This document shows positions 1 through 12,707 of a DNA stretch of 64,000 bases, in pieces. The notes beneath the pieces were generated by a model. That model was not told the DNA's origin, did no database searches, and was given only the letters and a program-made list of their open reading frames with translations. Position 1 is the stretch's first letter, and each line of letters opens with the position of its first letter. Location: contig CAJNOP010000022.1 of assembly GCA_905250075.1 (NCBI GenBank), positions 1 through 64,000 of the forward strand, written 5' to 3'. Source of the DNA: Rotaria sp. Silwood1. Its lineage: Eukaryota; Rotifera; Eurotatoria; Philodinida; Philodinidae. Position numbers and translations under genes: made by a program.

Positions 1-175
1 TTCTCGAGACATGCAGTGAGAAAGTGGTTCATATATTGGAACGAGATATCATTTGACTGTATATCAACAATGTCTGTAAGATAGTTTAAATTGCTACTCC
101 TATACTACAATACTCGTTTTCGTTCATGTTTCACAAAAGAATAAAAAAAAAAAAAAGAAATGTTTGATAACATAC

Positions 176-1001
176 TGTTTCATCTTTTTTGGTTTCATCT
201 TCATCTTTTTTATCGGTTTCTTTTTTCTTATCATCTTCATCTTCATCATCGGATATTTCTTTTTCACGTTCTTTTTGTACAACTAATTTAATTGGATAAC
301 CAATAAATTGTGAATGTTTTTTAATAACTTCTTTAACACGTTTTTCTTCAAGATATTCAGTTTGATCTTCTTTAAGATACATAACAATTTTTGTACCACG
401 ACCAAGTGGTTCACCAGATGTATCACGTTTAATTGTAAATGAACCACCAGCACTTGATTCCCAAACATATTGTTCATCATCATTATGTTTTGATGTAACT
501 GTTACACGATCAGCAACTAAATAACATGAATAAAAACCAACACCAAATTGACCGATCATGCTAATATCAGCACCAGCTTGAAGTGCTTCCATAAAAGCAC
601 GAGTACCTGATCGAGCAATGGTACCCAAGTTATTAACAAGATCAGCCTAGAAAATATAAATATTTATGTTTAATTTGAAATGAAAGTTTTGGACTTTTTT
701 TTTTATTGTAACTTACTTTTGTCATACCAATACCAGTATCAATAATAGTTAATGTATTACTGGCTTTATCTGGTATGATTTTAATATATAATTCTTTTCC
801 AGTATCAAGTTTTGTTGGTTCTGTAAGTGATTCATAACGAATTTTATCCAATGCATCAGATGAATTTGAAATAACTTCACGTAAGAAAATTTCTTTATTG
901 GAATAAAATGTATTAATAATCAATGACATTAATTGTGCAATTTCAGCTTGAAAAGCGAATGTTTCAACATCGCCACTTTCATGTTCCATTTTGTCTGACA
1001 T
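176..1001 (-). CDS. Hsp90: HSP90 molecular chaperone, 5' part (two exons, gene cut by window edge)
   Basis: Cytosolic HSP90, an ATP-dependent chaperone. Exon 1 is 717-1001 (95 codons, ATG at 1001-999) and exon 2 is 176-646 (157 codons). The intron between has a GTAAGT donor and a CTAG acceptor, both in phase 0. The 252 residues cover the N-terminal GHKL ATPase domain: [19 protein letters not shown] near residue 34 carries the ATP-binding Glu and Asn, IDTGIGMTK is at 87-95, and GQFGVGFYS is the lid glycine loop. The exon ends in the charged linker, rich in D, E and K. A GTATGT donor follows at 170-175, so the middle and C-terminal domains lie beyond position 1. A TATATAAA motif sits about 110 bp upstream of the ATG. 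The lack of an ER signal peptide argues for a cytosolic rather than GRP94-type member. Very sure of the family. Confidence 0.95.
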
Positions 1002-1108
1002 GTTTATTGGATTTTGATGATATCGACAAATAAAGTAGTGAACGCTAGCAAGTAACGACGAGTGTTGACGAGAGAGAAATGCAAGTTCAGCACAGAAACG
1101 CACTACAA

Positions 1109-1116
1109 TTTATATA
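1109..1116 (-). promoter_or_regulatory. TATA box of the HSP90 gene
   Basis: TATATAAA read on the minus strand, 108 bp upstream of the HSP90 start codon, which leaves room for an 80 bp 5' leader. The next 60 bp upstream hold many GAA triplets (1118-1175), but they do not fall in the strict alternating 5-bp GAA/TTC pattern of a heat-shock element, so heat regulation is not shown by the sequence. Confidence 0.5.
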
Positions 1117-3291
1117 CGAAAGCTCGACGAAACGAGTAGAACAATCGAGAAGAAACGAGAAGTCAAGGAAGGACAAAAAGAATAAGAGTATATTTTGATT
1201 TTTTCTTTCTTTCTTTCTTTCTTTCTCTCATTATTACCATGCTGTTTCTTAGCCTAGGTCATTAAATTGCTACGAAGAAAGTATATGATGCAATACAGTA
1301 TCATCGGATAAATGGACTAAACTAGAATTCCCTGGATATCTATCTAAATAAGAAAAACAATTGCGCATTTAAATTTTCTTAAAACAAAATTGTCTTCGAT
1401 CAAGTCGATATTAGTTCATATTTTTTACACGACATTGAATCGTGATAACCTTGACGATGAAAATATTTGTTTCGTGTAATTTGTGTGAAGGAAGAAGAAG
1501 AATTATGTTCCATGACAAAATAATGAATCATGGTTTTTTTCACTGTACAGAGTCACTGGGAAAAAAAGGAAATGCGTTGTCATTTACGGATAAAAGAAAA
1601 CGAATAAGTTGGTTTTTTTTACACTAATTTCAATCTCGATCGTAGAAATTAGTAATTCGCATTTTTTTATGCTTAATCATTGAAAGTATCGTTACAAAAG
1701 TTTGTTTTACTAAAAACAAAACTTGTTGTTCATCTATTGCATATTGTTTATGATGAGTAATTGTCAAATATTTATTATTCGATTGTATACTAATTAAACT
1801 TATCAGCATATCATAATTAAAAGATGCCTTTGTTTTAGACGTGCAAATAAGATGTTTTTATCCTTATAACGAAAACGCGATGCTATAAAATAAAATGCAT
1901 ATCTGTTTCGAATAGTTTTTTTTTTTTGTTTGAAGGTGACTTTCAATTTTATTCATTATATTATTACAGGCAAGCTATATAAGTCGAAAAATATTAGAAT
2001 AAAAATAAAATTAAAAAAAATATTTTTATATAATTATCATTATACTAGAAGTTTCGAAAGTCTTCTGGAGAACAAAACTTGAATAATTCTTCAACAGTTC
2101 ATTCAAAATACAAGTTTTTTTCATCATTCGATTTCATATTTATCATGAAAATTTTATTCATCAGATTGCAGAAAAAATAACTGTACTTATAAATATTACA
2201 ATACAAATTGTTCTCTTAATGGCAAAATTTGAATGATTTGCAATCATGAAATGAAAGCAATTAGTAAAGTCTGAGAAAAAAATGCTAATAAAAAATGATA
2301 TTAAAAAAGGTGTTTGAATACTTTGATCAAAGTGATATTGTAGCAGATTAGACACATTCTAAACATTTTTCAGGTATCAAATATTCTGGTTATTTGCAAA
2401 GTTTGTTCAATAATGTACTAAATAATGACAGAGTTCAATAACTGTACATTAATTTCTGAGTAGAATTTTTTTTATATTGCAGGATTCGAAAGAATGTTTT
2501 TATTGGATAAGCTTGCTGTACGCGTCACTTAATATGATGCGAAGTTTTTCTATAAGAATGCATGAAAAACGATATTTACTAAAGATCACGTTGAAACTTA
2601 ATATTAAAAATTGTTAACGAAAACAAAATGGTTTCGTAGAAATTCTCGGCAATGTCTTTCTCTCATATGTGTAAACAATAAATGGTGTGTTTCAGTTTAG
2701 TGTGTTAATTTTGAGACGTGGATGCAAATAAAATTATACGAGATAAAACTTTCTAAAAAATCTGAAATAAAATAATTGAAAGCACATGAATATCACTTGA
2801 GTTATTTTTTTACTTTTTTTTTCCGAAAGCTGTTGGAATTCCTTGTATAATTCGACTTAATAAAGTTAAAATCTATTCGAAAAGAAAATATTATTAAAAT
2901 AAAATAGTTCGATGAGAAACAAAATAAAAGATTGTTAGATGGTATTAAATATTAGTTTAATGAAATATGACCACGTATGTTTGATTATATGATTAAAAAT
3001 AAAATCCGTTCGAACAAACATGCAACACAGATACGTAATTATCCGAAGTTTGTTATTTGAAAAGATAAATAATACACATGAAATATTGTTCATAATATCA
3101 AACGAGAAATATTTAGATTTGCTCTTTCTTTTTTATTATATTCATAGACAATCTTTCATGGTTTTTCTGAGATAGATCTAATTAAGTAAGAGTTGAATCT
3201 TCGTACTAATTATTATGCACCAATCGTATATACGAAGAAGATTTATTCGATCTAATTTCATCATATAATTGTTCTCTTATATTTGTCTATC
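1117..3291. other. Intergenic, AT-rich, no gene seen
   Basis: Divergent spacer between HSP90 (minus) and the secreted protein gene (plus). It contains a short TTTC tetranucleotide run at about 1202-1227. The open frames here are short, lack family signatures and have no coherent splice partners. Confidence 0.5.
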
Positions 3292-4343
3292 ATGTTGTTA
3301 TTATTATTATTATTCATATTGTGTCCGAAATATATGCAATTATATGAAATGTTACCTGATTCATTAGTAAATCGAACACAAATATGTCAAATTAATTGTA
3401 CACAAAATCAAACTATGTTAGATAATTTTAAGAAAATTTCTGGATGTGTAAAAGGTCATTTTAAAATATGTGAAGCTTATTTAAGTATGGATTTTAATAC
3501 ACAATTAGTATCATATAGTTTTACAACTGCTGATGCCATTGATATTGTTAACGAAAATTCTTCATTAATACGAGCTGATTTAGTTATGAATTATTTATCT
3601 TATATTAAAACTGATATAACAGCCATACGATTTCGACAATTAACAATGAAATTTTCAAAAACAAATCCTCATCGACTTAATATTAATTATTGTAAGTTTA
3701 TTACTTTTATTTCAATAGATAATAATTTATTATGAATAGTTTGTCGAACACAAATTGATGATGTAAGTTCGATGAATTTATTAGTTTTCTTTTTTGTTTT
3801 ACATTGTTTTTTTTCTAGTGTGCCTATCTCGGTAAATTTTCTCAATTACAACTATTGATAGTTATTTATTATTTAGAAATCGAAACAATTTATCCAGTAT
3901 ATAAAGCAAATCAGCATATTTTAAAACGTATTCAACCAATATTCTATGATCCATCAATATCTTATGGTACAAAAATCGAATGTATGAATGATATATTAAA
4001 TGAAACGACAAGTTTATGTTCAGGTTATTGTACATTAACATTAGGTTTACATACAATGACTAAAAGTTGCAATGAAACATTGTCATCTGATGCATTAGGT
4101 ATCAATATGTCATTAGGTTTAGCTTATCCTAATAATCCAAAATTTACTGCTCAAGTATCTAGTCTTGTACTTGTATGTAATAAACCAAATTGTAATAGTA
4201 ATACATCAATAACAAAAGTTATAGCTATTGCTAATGCTTTTCTTACAGCTCAATCGATTGGAATACGGATCATAGTCATCCATCAATCTTTCTTATTATT
4301 TTATGGAATATTGTTGTTGTTTATTGTATTACTAAGCGTATAA
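3292..4343 (+). CDS. Secreted, probably GPI-anchored Cys-rich protein (four exons)
   Basis: I do not recognise the family beyond a resemblance to Cys-rich surface proteins. Proposed exons are 3292-3691, 3740-3762, 3819-3831 and 3877-4343. Phases agree at every junction, giving about 300 residues. The N terminus is a Leu-rich signal peptide (MLLLLLLFILCP). The body has paired cysteines and many N-glycosylation sequons (NRT, NCT, NQT, NET, NMS). Near the C terminus CNKPNCN recalls the closing motif of Ly6/uPAR-like domains. The last 20 or so residues are purely hydrophobic with no basic tail, as in GPI signals. The second exon is only 23 nt and the third 13 nt. The last intron (3832-3876) is 45 nt, a multiple of three with no stop, so retaining it would add 15 hydrophobic residues. 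I chose ATG 3292 because it directly begins the signal peptide. Structure fairly sure, function unknown. Confidence 0.65.
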
Positions 4344-6986
4344 TAAAATTCAAGGTTTGTATTTTACTGCTCAGTAGTTTATGTTAAGTAAAAAATTATT
4401 TTTAGCATAGTAAATAATATGAAAAGTTCTGTAACTAATTAAAAACTAATCAGTATTTTATTTATTTTTGTACACTTTTTTTATTTATTTACATAAGTAA
4501 AAATAGTATAATTACTATTAACAGACCTTTAGTGCATTAGTGATGCTTTTGTAGATTTTGGTGGTCTACTGCAATGTCTTTTTTCACCGGCTTTAATATA
4601 TTTAGCAGCAAGTGACGGTGCAGCAGTTTAACCTAGTTGCCATATAGACATCATGTATTTACACGTAGACTTTTTGAAAAATACTAGACTATTACACAGA
4701 CAACACTAAAGCATGTCTTTTATTTCTCAAACGACAACTATGAGTATTCTGAACGAACTAGGAAAAATTCATTGACGCTTGGAAGAAAACATGATGAGAG
4801 GAAAAAAATATCTTAATTATATCAACAAAAGAGACCGTTTGGAAAATACCTTAGAATGAAGCAAAAAACAAGAAAAGGTATATATGAATATTCTATTCTA
4901 CGTAATTCATTTTGACTAATATGTCATCATGAGTCAACATGAAGAAACAGTACTTTATTTACACTAAAATGTTTTTATAAAAAGAAAATGACTACTGATA
5001 TAAGTATTAATCATTTAATGAGTAAATAAATTTTTAATTGAGCAGACTGTATTCGTTACTGATATTCAAATTTTAACATTGAACGAATTATTAATCGATT
5101 GAGCAAACAATTATTTAACTGAACAAACATACTAGTTATTGCACACTAAATTTTATACTGATAGTTTGATTTATTTACTAATAATTTATATACAATACTG
5201 AGCAAATTATACTGAACATTTAATGTATTCAGAAAATTAAGTTAAGCTGGTTTTATGAAAGACAATCTAAAAGGCGCGTTGAAGTATAGAGGTGAAAATT
5301 TGGACTCCACTCTCCACAGACTATAATAGATGTTGTTGACATACGAGGACATATCACATATCAATAATGTCTCGTTACAATATTTGAACTACTTCCATAT
5401 TGTATTACTGGAGAATTAAATAAAAGGATGATAAAGAAACGTATTTCAAAATAGATAGATTAAAATAATCTCTTTGTGATTAGCACGAACAGCTACCTCG
5501 CGTTTTCACATTTCAATGCGATTGGAATTTCAGTAACAATTTTTCTTTGTAGCAAAAAAAGGATTAGTAAACTTTTTATTCTCAGTGGAAACTAAGAAAC
5601 ATCTAGATTTCTAAAAGACACTATCATTTTATGAGCTCATTCAAGAGATCATCTATAATAGTTGTGCGGCTCATGGGATAAATCAAACATTTCTGAACGT
5701 CCAGACGATTTTCGAGGAAATTTTCAAGGTTAGTCTGTTTTAAAGGGCATTTCTAAATAGGAAATCAACTGAATCGATCGCCTGAATATGAATACGATGT
5801 TGAAATAATCCAAGATTATGCTATAAGAGTCAGCTGCCATTTTCTAGAGCAGCTGTATGAAATTTTCGTGTGCCATTTGTATAGAACTTCAGTTTTTTTT
5901 TATTTTACTATTTTTTGGTCATTCAAATCAAATGTATATAAAAAACAAAAGCTTTGCAATAGGTTACATTTTTGCTTGTTGTTTATGAAATGTGTGTTTT
6001 CATTTGTATTTATTTAATGACATGTTATTTAATAAAAGGCAGCAGTATATTTGAACAAATAGGCTTTTTTTCTGAATGTCGAGTCGGTCTCGGAATCGAA
6101 AGTTTTCAACCTGATGGGCTACAGTCGTTAGAAAAATGTGGAGATGAACAAATCATCAAATACAAATATCCAGAGACAAGTATTTTGTAACTTCGGCACG
6201 ATTAACCGATGCCAATCAAAAAATTTTGTTGAAAGAATCGAATTATAACTCAATCAGGTTCGGGTCTGAAAAACTTGGATTGGACATGTTCTGCTGAACG
6301 TCCAGGAGGAGATCCATGAAACTGAACAGGAAGATGGATCAAAAATGCAATTTTTACCTGGATATTCTTTGGGAACGATTTTCTAAGCTGTATGGCAGTG
6401 TTTGCACGATTTTTTTTGTAAGAAATCGATTCTCAATTGGAATAGTAAATTTTCTAAGACAATAGTTTTAAATTATAGTATGATATGTATTATTTCTTTT
6501 ATCTCTGTATGCATGAAACTTGTTAATCTATATAAATTTCTATGTGATTCAAACTAAACAAAAAACTAGTGATAAATCGTTTGGTAGAACGTGCGTAATA
6601 CCGCTAGTATTCGTTGATGATGATGAAAACATCGCCGATTTACTGACAATCAACCGACGTTGATTTGAATCGTAAACGTTTGGCTATTCTATGATTACCA
6701 TTTGACTTCGGTATGTCGGCGGTAGGACGAACAAACGTACAACATGGATTTTTATATTTTTCTAACGTCATTGGTGTTATGATTGAAGCGGTATGAATAA
6801 GCCACTTTCTTGTTTCAAATGCACAATGATATTTTATCTTGTATTAATCATTTCTTTTGTCAATAAAAAACCTTGTTTCTTCCTTTTTTTTTTTCATTGA
6901 TGTAAATATGTGTTTGTTTTTTTTTAACTTTCCAACTTTCGTTTCTTTTCACCTAAATATATAAAAGTAAAAACGACAATAATAAA
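4344..6986. other. Gene-free AT-rich stretch with a dispersed repeat
   Basis: No supportable gene. A frame at 5972-6190 has neither family resemblance nor splice partners. The part at about 5252-5530 belongs to a repeat family found again at about 13.3, 21.1, 25.5 and 26.4 kb. Confidence 0.5.
5252..5530 (+). repeat. Dispersed repeat, longest copy
   Basis: The block begins ATCTAAAAGGCGCGTTGAAG and runs through GACATACGAGGACATATC and ATAAAAGGATGATAAAG. The first third matches 13309-13385 (+) and 21075-21150 (-). The middle matches 25535-25612, and the last part matches 26372-26520. No terminal repeats or coding frame were found, so the class is unknown. Confidence 0.55.
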
Positions 6987-7415
6987 TTAAAAATAAGTTT
7001 GTTCATTTTCTATATTTGTACTAGTAGTGAATGATTTTAGTTCAGGATGAGTTGGATTCTTAACTTTTGATTTCCATTCTTTTACAAATGCCACACCAGC
7101 TTTATGCATACTCATTAATTTTTTTTTTGGTAATGATGATGTTTTTATTTGTTCCTGAGTACCTTTAACAGGTAGACTATTTTTTAAATCACATGAAACA
7201 ATTGTTTGTGAAGCAGATGTTCCAGAAGAATTCGGAGATAATCGACGAATAACTGGTTTATCAACTGTTGAAGGAGATTTTGTTGATGGAATTGAATGAG
7301 TAACTACTGGAATAATTGTTGGTTTTAATTCAGAATGAAGAACTATGTCACCTATGATAATATTTTGATGATGATCATGATCATGATTACTATTCATTGT
7401 AGTTTGATTTAACAT
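6987..7415 (-). CDS. Small hypothetical protein, polar and basic
   Basis: An uninterrupted 142-codon frame. I do not recognise it. The start is His-rich (NHDHDHHQ). The middle is rich in Ser, Thr and Pro and looks disordered. The C-terminal third is basic and possibly helical (KKKLMSMHKAGVAFVKEWKSKV). It has no signal peptide or membrane segment. Codon choice resembles that of the certain genes around it. A second ATG lies six codons in. It could be a complete single-exon gene or the last exon of a longer one. Confidence 0.5.
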   Translation of the reverse strand: MLNQTTMNSNHDHDHHQNIIIGDIVLHSELKPTIIPVVTHSIPSTKSPSTVDKPVIRRLSPNSSGTSASQTIVSCDLKNSLPVKGTQEQIKTSSLPKKKLMSMHKAGVAFVKEWKSKVKNPTHPELKSFTTSTNIENEQTYF

Positions 7416-8780
7416 ATATTCTTATTTCTTTTTGCTTCTTTTTTTCTCGGTGAAGAATACACCTTTGATGTGAATGGTGTGTTCTTTCTTTTGCATTGAT
7501 GGCGTACACTTCACCTTTGAAGCCTTGCATGTGCTTGCATAGTCGTTTTTTTTTTCGATCCTTACGTATTCAAGTCATTCAGCCATTGCTTACATACATA
7601 GACACTTTTGGTATACTGTAATTTGTAAAAAAAAGCCTTGAAAATTTGTTGATATAATATGGACCTTGTATTTGAATACCTTAAAATTATTTTTTTTTAT
7701 ATTCGTGATAGATAGTATACTATATCATATGGATTAGTCAATCATTATTTATCTAAAAATATAAAGGAAATTTAGTGAATAGGAATGAATCATTAATAAC
7801 GGTATGTTAGTTTTGACTAAGATAGATTATTGTATATCATTTATTACGTCATTGGAGAATTCAGAAACAATTGATATGGTATAAGATAACAAAAAAACAA
7901 TACATGACTTTCTACAGTGAATAATTTAAAGAAACATATATATTTAATTTTCTCATTATTGACATTCACGCATTAGTTAATGTCATTGACAACTTTTAAT
8001 ATTACTTTTCATCTACTAATATCTATAAATTTGTTTGCTTGATAATTAATTTGTTTTAGAGGCTATATTTATATTAACGCAATGATATTAATCTAAGGTT
8101 GTTCATTTTTGAATCAATATCATATATGAGTCTTAACGGATTTGATCGATATCTTATGTAATAAATCTCATCGTGTAAATAATAACAACTAGATATTTTC
8201 AATTATTTGTCATTTAGAGATCAAATTATCATTGTTTTCACTTAACTGCTTGAGAAAAATTTTTGGAGAATTCAGTTTTTGTTTGCCATAGATGTCATAG
8301 TTTTAAAAAAAAATTGATTAAAAGATGAAGATTTATATTTAAGAAAAAAAGAAAAAACTTTCAGAAGGAAGGATTATTTCTTCTTGCTAATACTGATGGA
8401 TAGTTTTTATAGCCTTAATCTAGTATATTCTCAAGAAGTAGTTAGCAGCAAAGTATTTGCTACGACACAAAAAAAAATAGAACGGTATAAAATACACGCA
8501 CAGAACCAAATATAATAATAAGATTCAAATAAAAGAGGAAGTGATAATAATGACGGTTCATAATCTTCTTCTTGCTGTGCATTGTAATGAAGAGAACATG
8601 TTTGTGTGCATGTGTGTATAAAAAAAAGGGAAATGATGATAAAAAGGAATAGACATGTATAAAAAAAAGACAGAAGAAAAAAAAAAGCAAAAAAAGAAGG
8701 CAGGAAAAACAAGACAAGTGACAAAATTGATATTCTTTTCTAATTTTTTAATGTCCTTGAAGTCTTAATCTTCGATGCTA
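7416..8780. other. Intergenic, AT-rich, no gene seen
   Basis: Spacer between the small unknown gene and the myosin light chain, containing the 3' flank of the latter. The apparent frames at 8431-8724 are translations of A/T runs with Phe- and Leu-rich composition and are not credible genes. Confidence 0.5.
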
Positions 8781-9337
8781 TCAAGTCGATTCATTGGGAA
8801 ACGGACCTTGAAGAAGAGCACGAACAAAAACTTCATAATTAAACATGCCTTCGGCATCATCTTTTGTATTTGTTGAACGAAGAATTTCTTCAACAGCACG
8901 TGGATCAAGTTTTTCAGCCATAGCAACAAGGACTTGTGTAAGTTCAGCCAATGACATTAAACCATTGCTTTCTTTATCGAATAATTTTAAACCTTCCATA
9001 AAATCTTCATATGTACCAAAATTTTTAGCCGGCATTTTATAAAATTCTGAGTAAATAGGTAAGAATTCTTCAACTTTTATTGATTTTTCTCCTGTTTTTT
9101 TTGTTTGACCACGTTTTTCACATTCAGCTTGTGTTGGGTAAAGACCAAGCGAACGAAGCATATCTCCGATATAATGTGCATCAACTTTACCCTTTTTGTA
9201 TTATAAAGAATATGAGAAAAATTATATGTAATATTTCATAAAATAAAATAAAATAAAATCTTTACCTCATATTTCTTATCGAATACTTCAAAGACTTGTT
9301 TAGCTTCATCAACTTTATCACTGGGCAAATCGGCCAT
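8781..9337 (-). CDS. Myosin essential light chain (two exons)
   Basis: A calmodulin-superfamily subunit that wraps the IQ motif of the myosin neck. Exon 1 is 9266-9337 (24 codons) and exon 2 is 8781-9191; the intron has a GTAAAG donor and a CAAAAAG acceptor, phase 0. The total is 160 residues, close to the usual 150. Exon 1 starts MADLPSDKVDEAKQ and ends in the first EF-hand helix and loop (FDKKYEGKVDA), which is degenerate for Ca2+. MLRSLGLYPTQAE follows, as in MYL1/MYL6. The C-terminal lobe has GTYEDFMEGLKLFDKES, then LAELTQVLVAMAEKL, and ends FNYEVFVRALLQGPFPNEST. The shift from a Ca2+-binding calmodulin loop to FDKESNGLMS, together with this ending, marks an essential rather than a regulatory light chain. 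No phosphorylatable Ser motif of the regulatory type is present at the N terminus. Very sure. Confidence 0.92.
9237..9260. repeat. AAAAT pentanucleotide microsatellite
   Basis: Five tandem AAAAT units lie inside the single intron of the myosin light chain gene, next to the splice donor. Confidence 0.7.
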
Positions 9338-12300
9338 TGCTGCTATGGTTTAGGATGGATTGTTCTTAATGTGTTTGTAAGATGTTAGAATGCAAAAAAG
9401 AACGACGAATACAACAACGGCAGTAGTAGTTTGTTATAGTAGTAGAAACAGAACAGAGAAAAAAAATGTAGAAGATATCAATCCGTTTAGCTATTCCGAT
9501 GATTTTGGTATCAAACAAGGCAAAAAGAGGAAGAGGACATAAGAAAAAAGAGGTTATTTCTGTCGATATGTTATCCAATCGTTTCTTGTCTGTTGCTGTA
9601 CTATATTTTTTTCTCCTTTTGCAGTATTAAGACTAGCGTTAGTGATAATCATATTCAACGACGCGGGATTATAGATAATCAATAAGGAAAGAAAAAAACT
9701 AGTGGAGACTAAAGAAAGAAAAAAGAAAAAATAATTTATATTATGAGATATGATTAGAAATTTTCTGCAAAAAAATTTTTTTTTCTTTTATTGAATAATT
9801 AATTTAGATCATAAGTCTTTGTGTATGTATTTTCTTACGTAAAAAAATCCACAAATATATTTATTTTTATTTTTATTTACTCTTTTGTACGTATTATTCT
9901 TGTTGTTGTCATTATTATCATATGTACAAAAACAGAAAAACCTTGGTAATATATTGTTAACTGCTGTTTCTTGCTCTTTTTGCGCTCGACAGCCTTGGAT
10001 AACGTTATATCAATGACGATATTGTCTCTCGTGTGGAAAAGAATATTTCCGTACACAATAGCGAATTTGTCGGACTTGATTTGTTATTATGAGAATAACA
10101 AAAAAAAGAGGATGAAAATGAGGAGGAGTGGGAAAAAATTGTATGTACACGTTTCTACTCGAACAACATTGAGATATAAGGAAAAAATAGATACATAGAA
10201 TTGATTCGATGATAGATTATGCTGAAGAGAATGTTTCTATTTTGAAAACTAATGTTGTTTATGAAGATAGATGTTTTTTTTTCGAAATGTTTTTGCTACA
10301 AAATATTACAGATTTTGAGTTAATGGCATGGAAACCATCAGAGTAAATATCTTGCCAGATAATAAACCTTGTTTTTATTATTATTATTAAGTTCCAATGA
10401 ATGTATACTTACTAATACACGTATTATTTATTGAACTATAAATATGACAAGTTTTTTAATGTCGTTCGATTTGAAGAAAATTAAAATTCATAAACGATAA
10501 AAAACAATTTCAATTATTCAATATCATAAAACACGAACAACTTTTTTTGTTATACAAAAGTATGCATGCAACTAGTAAATCCTTGATTTTGTTTTTCAAT
10601 ATCTATTCGATAATAATACTTGATTAGATTCATTTTCTTTCTTCGTTGTCGTAATCTTTTCAAACAAATATTTAACTGGAGTTGTAGATACATTTTTTGA
10701 TTTAAGTTCTTTTCTTACGAGAGAATTATTCGAAATTACACTCGGTGTTTGAACTTATGTTGAATCTAGCATAGCATCTTGATGAGACTAGCAAAAGTCT
10801 TAATGATTCCATCAATATAGACTTTTGAAGCTGAGTTATGATCTTTCTTACTAAATTTTGAACTCTTTTTTTTCCAGGTATATAACGGAAAATAAAAAAA
10901 AAAATGGAATTTCGATCTAAAATATTGCCCATGGTTACATTTAATGATCCATAGAATATTCTTCAAAGACTTAATTAAAAACAATGAATTCAATATCCTA
11001 TACGATAACATCCTTATTGGTTGAAACTATCAAAGTTTCATTTGTTTTTAGTTTTGCAGTAAATGGCTAGAAAATTCAATAAGACAATCATAACTTAGTC
11101 GGAGACACTTATGACAACGTATTCCTTTTAGACTTTTGCTAGTCTCACTAAGGCGCCCATGTTGTTCTAATATAAGCTTAAACGGCAGGTATCAGTTTGC
11201 TTGATATCCTTGATAGTTGTCTTAATATGTTTGATACAAATGAAGGATAGATGTTTGTCTAGTACTAACCTATCAGTATTATCTAATCTTTTTGAAGCTG
11301 ATTTTATTAGTGATAAATTAATTGTATCTAATCAACGAATAATCAAGTTCATCTATTGTAATAGATTGAGAAGTTCACAGAACATGTTTAGCATATAGTT
11401 TGTTGTTGTCAATCGTCGATCATTACTTTATTTATTTAGTTGGATCAATTACATCGAGAAGATGTGATTTATTTGAATAGTGTTTCAAGCTCTTATATTT
11501 TTCTTTATTTGACATGAAAATTTTCAATTAATTTTGTTTCTTGAGAATGTTATTTATTATTATTCATAGTATAAATGTTGTTCATTTTCCTATAAATCTA
11601 ATTTTGAGATATATGTTTTCACTAGTTTCAAGAGAATGATAATGTTCATTAGTATTGATGTCTGTAATTTTTTTGATGATAATTATTCATGATTATCATC
11701 AATGAATATTTAATACAAAAGATTTTTGTCTTTGTTTGATAATGATTGATTTGTGCGTGCAAACATGAGCAATGGTATGGAGTAGCATGAAATCGTTTCG
11801 TGGATCTCTAATTTTGTGAAGATCTTGTGCAATTTAATAGAAATAAATATTAACATTTTCAAGGAATTAAAGAATCAAAACAAATCAAAATTTATATCAT
11901 AATACACAGCTGTTCAATATAAGTGTTTAGAGTACAGTCAAGCTAGTTAGACTTCAAAACCATTGGTCGATCGATAGAATAACCTGTTAAGAAATAAAAT
12001 ATATTTCTTTTCATTCGACTTGTCTAAGTTTGTTTTATATAAGATTAATAGGTTTTTTTCTGCCATTTCGCTTCAAGACATTTTCTAGTCGTTGTCACTC
12101 ATAGAGTCGATATATATATTCAACTTGGAAAGTATTAGTCAATAGCCATTGTTCATATCTCGCTAGATAACTTAGTTGAACTGCTTCTGATATTCATATT
12201 ATAGTTTTATTATAAACTGTATATGTTTCACATAGTGATAAGACTTTCGTAAACGAGAATCTTTTAATGAGTATCTGATAAGTTCAAGTACAATGTCATA

Positions 12301-12706
12301 TGATCGATAGGAAATCATATGTATGAGAAATTAAATATGTACTAAGCTTAATGAAAAAATATTTGTAAAAGCAATGAAATCTTCCATTCCGCTACAATAA
12401 TATAATAGATGTCACTTTTACAGTTTATCATGAGAAAAATATTTCATCGGTATAACTACAAAACAATCAAAGCTATTGTGACCTGCAATTATAATAGTGC
12501 AATGTCGATAAACGATCTTATTCGAAGATAGTGAATTCGGTTGACATACATCAACATACTCATCAACATCTATCAACAACGAATAGTACTTATACTCGAT
12601 TCATTTGTAATAATATTAAATGAGTGACATCATAGTGGCTATAGGTGCATTATTATATAGTTGATTGGTGAATTCTTGCGGCTATTTACTATATGCGTTG
12701 ATATAG
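9338..12706. other. Gene-free AT-rich stretch
   Basis: No coding sequence supported. It contains an imperfect inverted repeat (10783-10862 with 11070-11148). Frames at 9366-9578, 9971-10198 and 10726-11011 lack any recognisable composition or splicing context. Confidence 0.45.
10783..11148. repeat. Imperfect inverted repeat, arms of about 80 bp
   Basis: GACTAGCAAAAGTCT at 10789 is repeated exactly in reverse complement at about 11132. Similarity continues outward and inward (GTTATGAT, then TCTTA, then AATTTT) over about 80 bp per arm. A related AGACTT-TGCTAGTC core also occurs near 48477 in a Vang intron. It looks like a non-autonomous foldback element, but no target duplication was found. 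Confidence 0.45.
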
Positions 12707-12707
12707 A

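Noticed and set aside
1118..1175. GAA-rich block upstream of HSP90 as a heat-shock element
   Set aside because: GAA triplets do not alternate with TTC at strict 5 bp intervals; spacing is off by one at the best site.
5972..6190. 72-codon plus-strand frame starting with a hydrophobic stretch
   Set aside because: No splice partners, no family resemblance; start is a non-ATG codon. Could be chance in AT-rich DNA.
8431..8724. Two overlapping Phe/Leu-rich frames on the minus strand
   Set aside because: They are translations of poly-A/poly-T runs downstream of the myosin light chain gene, with no start context, splice sites or family signature.
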